Assembly (NCBI GenBank): GCA_944368775.1
Contig: CALVXB010000004.1
Span: 1 to 64,000, forward strand
Origin: an uncultured Clostridia bacterium
Lineage (GTDB): Bacteria; Bacillota; Clostridia; Christensenellales; Borkfalkiaceae
Length of the DNA: 64,000 nt
Reading direction: 5' to 3'
Shown here: piece by piece, positions 27,704 to 35,796 of the stretch
How the letters are laid out: the number at the start of each line of letters is the position of its first letter
How positions within the stretch are numbered: the first letter of the stretch is position 1
Made by a program: the position numbers and the translations under genes
Notes under the pieces: model-generated
Seen by the model: only the letters and a program-made list of their open reading frames with translations
The model's database searches: none
Told to the model about the DNA's origin: nothing

Positions 27704-28633
27704 CTATTCGCCGAGGTTGACGGAGGCGCGCACCCGCACGGTGAGCGTGACGGTGCAAACGTATGCGCCACCTTCTTCGCGCACGGTGCAGTGCGAAGCG
27801 ACGAGCTCGCCCCCCGCCCGCAGCCGCGCCGCCGCGATGCTTTGGATGCGGAAGGACTCTCCGTCCGCCGCGCCGACAAATTCTTCGGTATAACTGCACA
27901 GCAAACTCGCCCGCGCGACGGCGGGGGTCTGCCTGCGCTCGCCCGACTCCGTCAAAAAGAACGCGCCCGCGAGCGCCTGCCCAGCGGCGACCGCCTCCCC
28001 CTCTGCGGCGAGGGGGGTGCCGCGCAGCACGGTGAGCGTTTCGACCACCCCCGCGCGGGGGGCGACGAGGTCTGCCGCCGCCGCGGGCGGGGGGAGGGAG
28101 GTCTCCTCCTCGAGCGTGACGGTGAGCACGCAACCCGCCTTGCCGACGGAGGCGAAGGCGACGCCGGGCAGCCCGAGCAGGGCGGCCTCCGCGCGCTCTG
28201 CCGCGCCCTCGCTGTACAGCGAAAAGGGGGCGAGCCCCGCCTCGGCGAGGATGGCCTCGGCGCGGGCGGAAAAGCGGGACGCCGAGCCGCCCACGCGCAC
28301 GCGCAGCACGAAGGCGTCGCCCGCCGCCGCGAGGGAGAGGGCGAGCAGCGCGCCCGCGATGAAGGCGGGGCGGCGGCGCAAAAAGGCGGCCGCGCGCGTC
28401 AGGCCGATATTCTCGATTCTGGTTACAGTATAACACGAACGGGCGAAAATTGCAAAAATTTTTTCGGTTTCTTTGCATTTTACACAGAAATTCAGCCGCG
28501 TGGCGCTCAACTTTTGCACGTTTCGCACGCGGATGCCCGCGCGCGCCAGCTGCTCGAGCGCGTGCAGCGGCGAAACGCCGGCAATTTGCAGGCGCACGCC
28601 CGCGAGCATGCCGGCAGCGCGCAGCGCCCTCAC
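27704..28633 (-). CDS. yqfD: Sporulation protein YqfD
   Basis: 309 residues. Start taken as GTG 28633, whose TG overlaps the TGA stop of yqfC (GTGA), giving coupling; a TTG at 28648 is the alternative. Pattern matches YqfD: a cytosolic N-terminal segment with the ARAGIRV..V..LSATRLNFCV stretch, one membrane helix at about 85-105 and an external domain with FSARAEAILAEAGLAP..SLYS. Required in the mother cell for spore development in Bacillus; biochemical role unknown. Follows yqfC and an upstream sporulation-type promoter. Confidence 0.88.
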   Translation of the reverse strand: MRALRAAGMLAGVRLQIAGVSPLHALEQLARAGIRVRNVQKLSATRLNFCVKCKETEKIFAIFARSCYTVTRIENIGLTRAAAFLRRRPAFIAGALLALSLAAAGDAFVLRVRVGGSASRFSARAEAILAEAGLAPFSLYSEGAAERAEAALLGLPGVAFASVGKAGCVLTVTLEEETSLPPPAAAADLVAPRAGVVETLTVLRGTPLAAEGEAVAAGQALAGAFFLTESGERRQTPAVARASLLCSYTEEFVGAADGESFRIQSIAAARLRAGGELVASHCTVREEGGAYVCTVTLTVRVRASVNLGE

Positions 28634-28899
28634 GCCCCGCCCCCGCAAAACTCGATGCGGCGCACGTCGCCGCGCAGCAGCAGGTCTCCCCCGCCGTACT
28701 GCGCGACGAGCAGACCCTCTCCCTCCACGCGCACCTCGCCCCCCTTGACGCGCAGGGTGACGCCGCCCGGCGCGAAGGCCGTGATGCCCTTCACATTCTC
28801 AAAATAGGCGCACCGCCCCGCAAACACCACCGCCTTCGCCCCCGCAAAGGCGACCTCGTCGTCGCTCAGGCGCGCCGCGATCTCGTCGAACAGCCGCAT
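28630..28899 (-). CDS. yqfC: Sporulation protein YqfC
   Basis: 89 residues of YabP/YqfC type: N-terminal helix, then NVKGITAFAPGGVTLRVKGGEVRVEGEGLLVAQYGGGDLLLRGDVRRIEF, a beta-rich motif conserved in the family. GGGAGGGGG precedes ATG 28899. First gene of the yqfC-yqfD pair; both belong to the mother-cell regulon in Bacillus. The synteny with phoH, ybeY and era supports the call. Confidence 0.88.
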   Translation of the reverse strand: MRLFDEIAARLSDDEVAFAGAKAVVFAGRCAYFENVKGITAFAPGGVTLRVKGGEVRVEGEGLLVAQYGGGDLLLRGDVRRIEFCGGGA

Positions 28900-28978
28900 A
28901 CCCCCTCCCCGCCGCCCGCAAAGCGGGCGGCACAGGCGCGCGCCCGCGCCCGAACGCCGCGTCCGCGCCCCTGCGCAT

Positions 28979-29007
28979 AGTGTATGCGCGGCAAAATTCT
29001 TTTATGA
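28979..29007 (-). promoter_or_regulatory. SigE-like (mother-cell) promoter of yqfC-yqfD
   Basis: Minus-strand TCATAAA (29007-29001), 14-nt spacer, CATACACT (28986-28979), matching the sigma-E pattern with a CATAnnnT -10. The -10 lies in an inverted repeat GCGCATA-GTG-TATGCGC. The same arrangement occurs at 32690-32718 and 50289-50317. Confidence 0.65.
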
Positions 29008-29020
29008 AGCCCCCCGCCGC

Positions 29021-29049
29021 TTGTAAAATGCGCGAAAATCTGCTATACT
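29021..29049 (+). promoter_or_regulatory. Sigma-A promoter of the membrane protein/FmdB pair
   Basis: TTGTAA (29021-29026), 17-nt spacer, TATACT (29044-29049), 55 nt before GTG 29104. Divergent from the yqfC promoter. Confidence 0.6.
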
Positions 29050-29103
29050 GTTACCGACGCGGGGCAGCGCCCCGCCGCCCCCATTTGTAAGGAGGAACCG
29101 CCC

Positions 29104-29907
29104 GTGCAAACAACGAAGCAGGCGCCCGCGCGCCGCAAGATCCCGCCGCTGCGCATCTTCGTGTATGCGGCGTCCGCCATTTTATTCGTCGCGATGATCG
29201 TCATCATCGTCCGCCGCTTCGCCGAAGGGACGATGGGCAACCGCTTCATCGTGCTGGCGGGCAACGCGCTGCTGTGGCTGGTGCCCTTTGCCGGGCGCGC
29301 CATCTTCCGCGACAAGATCGGCGACGCGCTGTGGGCGGTGTTCGTCATATTCGCCTTTTTCGCCTCCTTTTTGGGGTCGGTCGAAGGGCTGTACGGCAGC
29401 GTGTGGTGGTACGACCTCGCCATGCACACCCTGTTCGGCTACATCGGCGGCTTCATCGGGCTGTTCTTTTTGTGCAAGCTGGCCGACGCCGACAAGCTGC
29501 GCCCGCTGCTCGTCATCCTCTTTTGCTTCGCTGTGTCGCTGATGTTCGCCGCGCTGTGGGAGATCTTCGAGTTTGCGGGCGACAAGCTGCTGGGCAACAC
29601 CGCGCAGGGCGTGCCCGTGACGGACATCAACGGCGACCTGTATATCCCCGTCGACGACACGATGGAGGACATCATCTGCAACACCGTCGGCGCGCTGGTA
29701 TTTGCCGCGCACTACGCCGCGCACGTTTTGAGCAAGCGCTCGCTGCTGCTGGCGGGTGCCAAGCGTGACTTTGCCCCCGCCGCCCGCACCGCCGAACAAG
29801 CGGCCCGCCCCGCCGAGCCCGCGCCCGCGGCGACAGCCCGCTCCGCCGAGCCCGCGCCCGCGGCTGCAGGGGCGGCGCTTCAAAACACCCGAACGGAGGA
29901 GGAATAG
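29104..29907 (+). CDS. DUF2238/YjdF-like integral membrane protein
   Basis: 267 residues from GTG 29104 (AAGGAGG 8 nt upstream). Six predicted helices between about residues 18 and 215. Conserved-looking motifs are GSVWWYDLAMHTLFGYIGGF, ALWEIFEFAGD and VDDTMEDIICNTVGAL, matching the WYD..H, WE..EF..D and D..DTM.D pattern of the DUF2238 family. Function unknown. The tail after residue 220 is an Ala/Pro/Glu repeat (AEPAPAA twice) probably disordered. Two nucleotides before the FmdB gene, so likely one mRNA. Confidence 0.8.
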   Translation: MQTTKQAPARRKIPPLRIFVYAASAILFVAMIVIIVRRFAEGTMGNRFIVLAGNALLWLVPFAGRAIFRDKIGDALWAVFVIFAFFASFLGSVEGLYGSVWWYDLAMHTLFGYIGGFIGLFFLCKLADADKLRPLLVILFCFAVSLMFAALWEIFEFAGDKLLGNTAQGVPVTDINGDLYIPVDDTMEDIICNTVGALVFAAHYAAHVLSKRSLLLAGAKRDFAPAARTAEQAARPAEPAPAATARSAEPAPAAAGAALQNTRTEEE

Positions 29908-29909
29908 TT

Positions 29910-30107
29910 ATGCCCATTCTGCAATATGTGTGCCCGCGCTGCGGCAAAAAGTTTGAAGAGCTCGTGCAAAAGTACGACGACCCCGTGCCCTGCCCCGCCT
30001 GCGGGGAGCGGGCAAACCGCGATTGGAGCGGGGAGATGTTCTCCTCTACGGGCAAAAAGAGCGCGCATTGCAGCGGCAACTGCAAGACGTGCGGCGGCTG
30101 CCGTTAA
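29910..30107 (+). CDS. FmdB-family zinc-ribbon protein
   Basis: 65 residues. CPRCGKKFEELVQ...PCPACGERA is the classical FmdB zinc ribbon with two CxxC pairs, followed by a Cys-rich tail (CSGNCKTCGGC). Proposed regulatory or nucleic-acid-binding role; not established. GGAGGAG site just upstream, overlapping the end of the membrane protein gene. Confidence 0.85.
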   Translation: MPILQYVCPRCGKKFEELVQKYDDPVPCPACGERANRDWSGEMFSSTGKKSAHCSGNCKTCGGCR

Positions 30108-30130
30108 AGCCGCGAAAAAAAGTGAAACGG

Positions 30131-30171
30131 GGGCGCCCGCGCGCAGACTGCGCGCGGGCGCCCTTTTTTTT
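30131..30171 (+). terminator. Terminator after the FmdB gene
   Basis: 16-bp GC stem (30131-30146 with 30148-30163) followed by eight T. Confidence 0.85.
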
Positions 30172-30181
30172 GCGATACCTA

Positions 30182-30210
30182 TTGACAGACTCCCCTTTGT
30201 GTATTAAAAT
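30182..30210 (+). promoter_or_regulatory. Sigma-A promoter of the AraC-type regulator
   Basis: TTGACA (30182-30187), 17-nt spacer, TAAAAT (30205-30210). Confidence 0.7.
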
Positions 30211-30233
30211 ATGAGATGAGGGAGAAAGCTGTT

Positions 30234-31115
30234 ATGAGCATCAAACGTGAGGCCTGGCAGGGCCGCACCGACCTGCCCGTGTGGGTGGGGCGGTACCGCA
30301 ACTCGCACAACCTGCCCCATTGGCACTACGAGTGCGAGCTGTTTTATGTAGAAAAGGGGAGCCTCGAAGTCTTTTGCGAGCGCCAAACTTACCTCATACA
30401 AGAGGGAGAGAGCTTTTTTGTCGACAGCCGGCAGGTGCATTGTATGCACGCGGCGACCAAAGACACCACGGTGGCGATGATCGTGTTCGAGAGCGGGGTG
30501 ATCGGCTATTTTGCGCGCGGCTGCACGCTCGCCTGCCCGCTGCTGGGCGACCGCTACGACGTGTACGGGCTGTTTGAAAAGCTGCGCCGCGAGCTGGAAG
30601 AAAAGAAAAAGCTGTACGAGGGGCACACCGCGCTGCTCGTTTCGCAGCTGATGCTGGAAGTGTTCCGCCGCGAGGAGACCAAGCAGCCCGAAAGCAGCCC
30701 CACCGCCGAGCGGTTCCGCAGCCTGCTCAACGAGATGGAAAAAAAGTACGAATTTTTCGACCTCAACGCGGCGGCGGCGTACATGGGGATGAACCCCTCC
30801 TACTTTTCGCGCCTGTTCCACAAGCAGACGCGCATGACCTTTTCGCACTACCTCAACTTTATCAAGGTGCAGAAGGCGGTCGAGCTGCTGCAAAAGGACG
30901 CCTCCCTCTCGGTGACGGAGGTCGCCATCCGCAGCGGCTTCAACACCATCCGCAACTTCAACCGCATCTTCCGCGCGTACACCGGCTACGCGCCCAAAGA
31001 GCTGCCCGAAAACTTTTTGCTGGTCAACGCGATGTCCGACCTCGACGACGACTCTGCAGACCCGACGCTGTACGAGTGCACGCTGCTCGAGTCGTCCGAC
31101 CCGGCGGCCGTCTGA
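30234..31115 (+). CDS. AraC-family transcriptional regulator with N-terminal cupin
   Basis: 293 residues from ATG 30234 (AGGGAG upstream). An ATG at 30216 lies only 5 nt after the -10 box and would be leaderless. The N-terminal part is a cupin sensor (NLPHWHYECELFYVEKGSLEVF, then EGESFFVDSRQVHCMH). The C-terminal 100 residues hold two helix-turn-helix units: LNAAAAYMGMNPSYFSRLFHK and SVTEVAIRSGFNTIRNFNRIFR with the family-typical ending YTGYAPKEL. By family it senses a sugar or related ligand and activates transport/catabolic genes; no such genes are adjacent, so the target is unknown. Confidence 0.92.
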   Translation: MSIKREAWQGRTDLPVWVGRYRNSHNLPHWHYECELFYVEKGSLEVFCERQTYLIQEGESFFVDSRQVHCMHAATKDTTVAMIVFESGVIGYFARGCTLACPLLGDRYDVYGLFEKLRRELEEKKKLYEGHTALLVSQLMLEVFRREETKQPESSPTAERFRSLLNEMEKKYEFFDLNAAAAYMGMNPSYFSRLFHKQTRMTFSHYLNFIKVQKAVELLQKDASLSVTEVAIRSGFNTIRNFNRIFRAYTGYAPKELPENFLLVNAMSDLDDDSADPTLYECTLLESSDPAAV

Positions 31116-31223
31116 CCCCGAACCCATGCCCGCACGGGCGCGGGGCGCATTAGCGCTCCCGCGCCCTTTTTTGCGCCCTTCGCCGCGCGGGGAACCTTCT
31201 TCCCCTATATGCGCACGCTTCCG

Positions 31224-32666
31224 CTATACGACGGCGGAGCCGTCTGCAAAGGAGGCGATGATGCCCTCCGCCGCCGCGCTGCTAAAAGACGCGGCGAGAT
31301 CGGCGGGGGAAGCGAGCTTGCCGCAAAAGCGCGCGTAATAGCGGCGCAGCCCGGAAAGGAAGCGCCGCTCGCCCAGCGCGCCGCGCACGGCGTCGAAGAG
31401 GAGCAGGCCCTTGTCGTAGGTGAGGCAGACGTAGGCGAGCTCGCCGGAAAAATCGGCGAGGGGGCGGGTCATGGCGGCGTCTGCCCCGCCGAACAGCTGC
31501 TGCTGCACCGTGCAGTAGGCGCCCAGCGCGCGGCGGGCGGAGGCGACGAGCCCCTCCCGCGTGAAGCCGCACGCGGGCGCGCTTTCAAAGTAGAGCAGCG
31601 AAGAATACTCGGCCAGCCCCTCGTCCATCCACGCGGCGCGCGTCTGGTCGCTGCCGACGGCGGCGTACCACCATTGGTGCGCCGTTTCGTGCACGGCGGT
31701 GTAGGCGTAGTCTGCGCCCGCGAGCGAATCGGACAAAAAGACCAGCCCGGGGTACTCCATGCCGCCGTAGCAAAAGCCCGTCTGCACCGCGCTGTAGCTG
31801 CCGTAGGGGTAGCGGCCGAAGGTATCCGAAAAGAAGGTGAAGCACTCCTCGAGCAGGCGCAATGTGCCCTCCGCGTCGCCGTCGTCATAGCAATAATAGC
31901 GCAGCGACACCCCCGCCGCCTCCCCCTGCAGTACGGTGAAGGAAGTGCCGAGCACGAGGGCGAAGTCGCGCGCGTTTTCGAGGCGGTAGGTGCAGCGGCG
32001 CACGCCGTTTTCCACCCCCGCCGAGACGGGCTCGCCCGAGGCGGCGGCGGTGAACGAAGCGGGCATGGAGATGGTCACCTCGTAATCGGCGCAGGCGGAA
32101 TAAAATGGGTCGCCGACGGCGGAGTAGACACATTCGTAAAAGCCGGCGCCCGGCTCGTACACGCACAGCACGGGGTAAAAGTTGCCGAGGTTGACGGCGC
32201 TGCGCGCGACGCCCGTGCGGTGCTCGACCTCGGCAAGGCGCAGGCGGTAGCCGACGGTGAGAGAAACTTCCTCCCCCGGGGCGAGCGGCTCGGCGAGGTG
32301 CACGCGCAGGATGTTTTCGTCCTCGCCGCACACCTCCCAGCGGGCGCACGGCTGTACGGACAGGATATCCATGCCCCCTTCGCTCTCGCCGTTGTAGTAG
32401 GCGCGGGCGGCGTAGGCGGCGGAGACGGGCTTATACTGCGCGTCGGCGCGGTAGGCGTTGCCGTAGAGGTTGAAGTCGACGTGCGTCAGCGCCTCTCCCG
32501 TGCGGTTGTGGAAGGTACACAGCATGGAGGCGGTGAGCACCCCCTCTTCGTACGCCGCCTCGATGACGTAGGTATCGCGCGGGGGCTCGTCCGCGGCGCA
32601 GCCGACGGACGGGATCAGAGAACAGAGCAGCGCCGCCGCGAGCAGCGCGCACAGCCATCGGCGCAT
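31224..32666 (-). CDS. Secreted M1-family metallopeptidase
   Basis: 480 residues. Signal peptide at residues 1-24 (possible but weak lipobox, SVGC). The zinc site HETAHQWWYAAVG with a glutamate 19 residues after the second histidine (WMDEG) is the M1 HEXXH-X18-E motif. The exopeptidase motif GAMEN is replaced by GGMEYP, so N-terminal specificity may be relaxed. An N-terminal beta domain covers residues 30-230. Predicted to cut peptides outside the membrane. Its upstream region has a promoter identical in form to those of two sporulation genes, so expression in the mother cell is likely (inference). Confidence 0.87.
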   Translation of the reverse strand: MRRWLCALLAAALLCSLIPSVGCAADEPPRDTYVIEAAYEEGVLTASMLCTFHNRTGEALTHVDFNLYGNAYRADAQYKPVSAAYAARAYYNGESEGGMDILSVQPCARWEVCGEDENILRVHLAEPLAPGEEVSLTVGYRLRLAEVEHRTGVARSAVNLGNFYPVLCVYEPGAGFYECVYSAVGDPFYSACADYEVTISMPASFTAAASGEPVSAGVENGVRRCTYRLENARDFALVLGTSFTVLQGEAAGVSLRYYCYDDGDAEGTLRLLEECFTFFSDTFGRYPYGSYSAVQTGFCYGGMEYPGLVFLSDSLAGADYAYTAVHETAHQWWYAAVGSDQTRAAWMDEGLAEYSSLLYFESAPACGFTREGLVASARRALGAYCTVQQQLFGGADAAMTRPLADFSGELAYVCLTYDKGLLLFDAVRGALGERRFLSGLRRYYARFCGKLASPADLAASFSSAAAEGIIASFADGSAVV

Positions 32667-32689
32667 CCGAAAAAACTCCTTTTTTTGCT

Positions 32690-32718
32690 ATCCTATGCCC
32701 CGCCGCCCCCGTTTATGC
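32690..32718 (-). promoter_or_regulatory. SigE-like promoter of the M1 peptidase gene
   Basis: Minus-strand GCATAAA (32718-32712), 14-nt spacer, CATAGGAT (32697-32690), 24 nt before ATG 32666. Both boxes are identical to those upstream of the SPOCS/LysM gene. Confidence 0.6.
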
Positions 32719-32761
32719 CCGCCGCGAGGCGGCGCGCGAAAGGGCCCGCAAAAAGCCCCGC

Positions 32762-32816
32762 AAAAAGCCCCGCCCGCCCCGCCTTGCGGCGGGGCGGGCG
32801 GGGCGGGCGGTTTTTT
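32762..32816 (-). terminator. GC-rich bidirectional terminator with flanking direct repeats
   Basis: 17-bp stem (32767-32783 with 32788-32804), loop TTGC. T-runs follow on both strands (TTTTT on minus, TTTTTT on plus). It lies after the choloylglycine-hydrolase-like gene. The arms neighbour repeated units of GAGAGGGGCGGGCGG(TTTTTT) at 32800-32875. Confidence 0.75.
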
Positions 32817-32872
32817 ACGGCTGGCGAGAGGGGCGGGCGGTTTTTTGCGGCGGACGAGAGGGGCGGGCGGGG

Positions 32873-33844
32873 CTACGGCTGCCCGTTCACATACTCGACG
32901 CCGCTGCCTACGGGGAGCGGGAAGTGCGTCAGGCGGTCGGCGTCGGCGTCTTCGATGCGATAGGCGCGGATGCGGCCGCCGAAATAGTCCTTCTTGTAAT
33001 AGACGCCCGCGTCGGCGTCCATGCAGCAGGCGTAGCGCGTTTCGTCTGCCTCGCCGCCCTCGCCGCGCGCGCAGCCGCGCACCGCCTCGACGCTGCCGAG
33101 GATGTGGAAGAGCTGCGCCGCCTCCTCTTCGGGGCTCTCCCCCGCGCCGCCCGCGTTGGCGCGGGCAAACGCCGCCCGCACGAAGCGGGAGGCGGAGGAG
33201 AGGTCGCCGGGCAGCCCGAAGCCGCCCAGCCCCAGCCCGTACGGGCGCAGCGGCAGGCCGCAGCGGGGGGCGGGCCAATCGGCCGTGAGATGTAAGTAGT
33301 TGCGCATATTGTGCGCGTGGTAGGGATAGGGCGGCTCATTGGCGAGCACGCCGAAGGGGTCGTCGTACAGGCGCAGGCCGTCCGCACGCGGCTCGACGAC
33401 GAAGCAGGCGGTGCGGTCGGCGACCAACCAATGCAGCGGCGGCACGGGCAACGCGCCGAAGGGCTCGCCGACGACGCAGGTATCCTGCAGCAGCAGCTTT
33501 GCCTGCGCGGCGTTGGCGCAGCGGCCGAGCAGCCAGGCGATCATCTCGTGCGGGGCGACGTTGTACTTGCCTTTCGCGCGCGGCAAATAGGCGGCGCTTT
33601 CGGGAAAGTACAGCCCCGCGGCGCACAGCCCGCGCTCGTTCATCGCCTCGGCGTACAGCGGAAACAGCCCCTCCGCCGCCGCGGTGCCGATCATCGCGTA
33701 GTGCTCGTTTTGCGACGGCTGCGCCAAAAAGCGCAGCGGAAAGCGGCGTGGCGCGACGGTGACCCGCTCGCCGAAGGCGCGGGCGAGGTCGAGGTTTCGC
33801 CCCATATAAAAGTGCTTGCCCTGCATGGTGACTGCCGTACACAT
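32873..33844 (-). CDS. Choloylglycine hydrolase family Ntn-amidase (bile-salt hydrolase/penicillin acylase-like)
   Basis: 323 residues. ATG 33844 is followed by the nucleophile Cys2 (MCTAVT), which becomes N-terminal after Met removal; GGGGAGGAAG precedes it. Active-site companions are present: GRNLD (Arg16, Asp19), MNERGL, the oxyanion Asn in GVLANEPP and Arg in GDLSSASRFVR. YNVAPHEMIAWLLG and PLHWLVADR also match the family. No signal peptide, so cytoplasmic. Bile-salt and penicillin-V specificity are hard to separate by sequence; a bile-salt role would fit a gut anaerobe (inference). Confidence 0.87.
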   Translation of the reverse strand: MCTAVTMQGKHFYMGRNLDLARAFGERVTVAPRRFPLRFLAQPSQNEHYAMIGTAAAEGLFPLYAEAMNERGLCAAGLYFPESAAYLPRAKGKYNVAPHEMIAWLLGRCANAAQAKLLLQDTCVVGEPFGALPVPPLHWLVADRTACFVVEPRADGLRLYDDPFGVLANEPPYPYHAHNMRNYLHLTADWPAPRCGLPLRPYGLGLGGFGLPGDLSSASRFVRAAFARANAGGAGESPEEEAAQLFHILGSVEAVRGCARGEGGEADETRYACCMDADAGVYYKKDYFGGRIRAYRIEDADADRLTHFPLPVGSGVEYVNGQP

Positions 33845-33927
33845 CCCATCTTCCTCCCCGCGGGCGCGCCCGCAACAAGAATGTGTGCAAAGGGCGGCAA
33901 AAGTATGCCGCCCGCCGCCCTTCAAAA

Positions 33928-33957
33928 CAAAAAAGCGCCGCAAAATAAGCAGCGCTT
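33928..33957 (-). terminator. Terminator of the sirtuin gene
   Basis: Stem AAGCGC (33957-33952 with 33938-33933), then TTTTTTGTTTT on the minus strand. Confidence 0.6.
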
Positions 33958-34034
33958 CTCTTTTTGGTTTTGAATTTTTGCCCATACGCCGCCCCGGCAG
34001 CGGCCGCAAGCTCGCCCAAAGGGCGGCGCTTCCT

Positions 34035-34763
34035 TTACAGGGCGGAAAAGACCTCGCCGATCTTGCCGTCGATGTAGAGCGCGCCTTCCACCGCGCGGGC
34101 GGGCGCGCCGCGGTTGACGACGACGAGCGCATCCCCTTCAAAAAAGTCGATCAGCCCCGCCGCGGGGTAGACGTTGAGGGAGGTGCCGCCCACGATGAGC
34201 ACGTCCGCCGCGCGGATGCGCGCGATGGCGCCCTCGAGCACCCTTTGGTCGAGCGGCTCCTCGTAGAGGACGACGTCCGGCTTGATGACGCCGCCGCAGC
34301 TGCAGCGGGGCACGCCCGCAGACGCGGCGACCGCCTCGACGGGGTAGCTCTTGCCGCACGCCATGCAAAAGTTGCGCAGCACGCTGCCGTGCAGCTCGTA
34401 CACGGCGCGGCTGCCCGCCTTTTGGTGCAGGCCGTCGATGTTCTGCGTGACGACGGCGGCCAGCTTGCCCTCCGCCTCCCACTGCGCCAGCTTTTTGTGC
34501 GCGGCGTTGGGCTGCGCGTCGAGGGCAAGCATCTTGTCGCGATAAAAATCGAAGAACTCCGCCGTGTGGCGGTCAAAAAAGGTGCGCGAGAGGATGTACT
34601 CGGGCGGGTAGGCGTACTTTTGGCGGTACAGCCCGTCCTGCGAGCGGAAGTCGGGGATGCCGCTCTCCGTGCTCACCCCCGCGCCCCCGAAAAAGACGCC
34701 CCTCTTCATTTTGCCTACGATGCCGCGCAGCTGCGCGAGTTTTTCTTGCAAGGCTTCGTCCAT
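34035..34763 (-). CDS. cobB: Sirtuin NAD-dependent protein deacylase
   Basis: 242 residues from ATG 34763 with GGAGGG 6 nt upstream. NAD-binding FFGGAGVSTESGIPDFRS, catalytic TQNIDGLHQKAG, the catalytic His in ELHGS, a zinc site of CMAC plus CSC, and GGTSLNVYPA are all present. Removes acetyl or other acyl groups from lysine using NAD. A monocistronic gene with its own terminator. Confidence 0.93.
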   Translation of the reverse strand: MDEALQEKLAQLRGIVGKMKRGVFFGGAGVSTESGIPDFRSQDGLYRQKYAYPPEYILSRTFFDRHTAEFFDFYRDKMLALDAQPNAAHKKLAQWEAEGKLAAVVTQNIDGLHQKAGSRAVYELHGSVLRNFCMACGKSYPVEAVAASAGVPRCSCGGVIKPDVVLYEEPLDQRVLEGAIARIRAADVLIVGGTSLNVYPAAGLIDFFEGDALVVVNRGAPARAVEGALYIDGKIGEVFSAL

Positions 34764-34858
34764 CTCTTTCCCTCCTCTTTTTCGTTTGAATGTGCCGCAC
34801 ATATGGCGGCGCGAACATCTCTCGGGGGCGACGCCCCCGCAGCCGCCGCGCTCTCCGC

Positions 34859-34897
34859 AAAAAACAGCGAGGCGCGCCCCCGTACGGGGCGCGCCTC
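34859..34897 (-). terminator. Terminator of the DUF1858 gene
   Basis: 12-bp stem (34897-34886 with 34880-34869) then CGCTGTTTTTT on the minus strand. Confidence 0.8.
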
Positions 34898-34947
34898 TGC
34901 CGACGCAGCGCTTTTGCGCGCCGCCTCTTCCCCGCGCGGGGGAACAA

Positions 34948-35148
34948 TTACGCTTCGACGCCCTCGTTGAGCTTTTCGAGCAGCTCGTCGAGGTCTTTGC
35001 CGTGCACGCTGACCGCCTCGCCGATCGTTTCGCCGTGCGCCATCGCGCAGCCGAGGCAGTGCATGCCGTACGACATGAGGATCTGTGCCGAATTGGGGTT
35101 GAGCTGCAGGCACTCCATGATGAGGGTATCTGCCGTGATCTTTGCCAT
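34948..35148 (-). CDS. DUF1858-domain small protein
   Basis: 66 residues. The pattern ITADTLIMECLQLNPNSAQILMSYGMHCLGCAMAHGETI matches DUF1858, with the CxxC pair HCLGC typical of disulfide or cluster-related members. AAGGAG sits 9 nt before ATG 35148. Probable redox role. Small single gene with promoter and terminator. Confidence 0.88.
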   Translation of the reverse strand: MAKITADTLIMECLQLNPNSAQILMSYGMHCLGCAMAHGETIGEAVSVHGKDLDELLEKLNEGVEA

Positions 35149-35230
35149 GTTGGTATTCTCCTTTCCGAATTTGTCTTGCCCGCGCCGCCGTGCGCCGAAC
35201 GCCGCGCTTGCGGACTACTTTGCGTTTTTT

Positions 35231-35259
35231 ATTATAACACCCCCGCGCCCAAAAGACAA
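35231..35259 (-). promoter_or_regulatory. Sigma-A promoter of the DUF1858 gene
   Basis: Minus-strand TTGTCT (35259-35254), 17-nt spacer, TATAAT (35236-35231). Confidence 0.65.
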
Positions 35260-35382
35260 CCAATTTTGTCGGAGTTTTTGCACAAATCCACCTCGCTTTT
35301 GTCGGCAAAGGGCGGAAAAAGCCGGTCAACCGCCCCGCCCGCGCCCCTTTGTGCACTTTGCACGCCGCCCGAAGCGCCGCCA

Positions 35383-35622
35383 TGTGGACAAAGCTGTGCA
35401 TAACTGTGGATAAACGGCAGTTATGCACACACTTTTGCACGATTTTGCGCCGATTTTGCCCCTCTGCCAACAAATGTGAACAAAGGATCGAAAAAGTTAT
35501 CCACAAATTAGTAACACGGATCCACCTTTTCCCCAAAATTCGGGGGAAAAGTGCGCTTTTCGCGGCAAATATTTTTCAAAGTCAAAAAAAATTATCAACA
35601 AAACGACAAAAGATTGTTCACA
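35383..35622. other. Cluster of DnaA-box-like 9-mers in an AT-rich gap (oriC-like or DnaA-titration site)
   Basis: Between DUF1858 and tRNA-Arg there is no gene from 35149 to 35796. It holds two perfect TTATCCACA boxes, one on each strand (35405-35413 minus sense, 35497-35505 plus sense). TTATGCACA occurs at 35395-35403 (minus) and 35421-35429 (plus). One- or two-mismatch variants lie at 35383-35391, 35475-35483, 35592-35600 and 35614-35622. A/T-rich stretches follow at 35560-35620 and 35695-35770. This combination is the usual look of a bacterial replication origin, but dnaA or dnaN are not in the window and gene orientation does not flip here. Confidence 0.5.
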
Positions 35623-35743
35623 AATGGCGCGCCCGCCCCCGCCGCGCGGCGCGCGATCCTCTCCCCGCACCGCCCGCTCGGCGCATGAGCCCCCGCATTT
35701 TTTGATTTTTTGATTTAATTTCGCGCAGGCGGCGCAAAAACCA

Positions 35744-35771
35744 TTGACAAATTTGAAAAATCTGCTATACT
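35744..35771 (+). promoter_or_regulatory. Promoter of tRNA-Arg
   Basis: TTGACA (35744-35749), 16-nt spacer, TATACT (35766-35771), 25 nt before the tRNA 5' end. Confidence 0.75.
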
Positions 35772-35796
35772 ATTTAAGTACGCTGCAAAGCGGCGT

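Noticed and set aside
30216..30233. Upstream ATG of the AraC regulator
   Set aside because: It is 5 nt after the -10 box, so it would be at or before the transcription start; ATG 30234 has a proper ribosome site.
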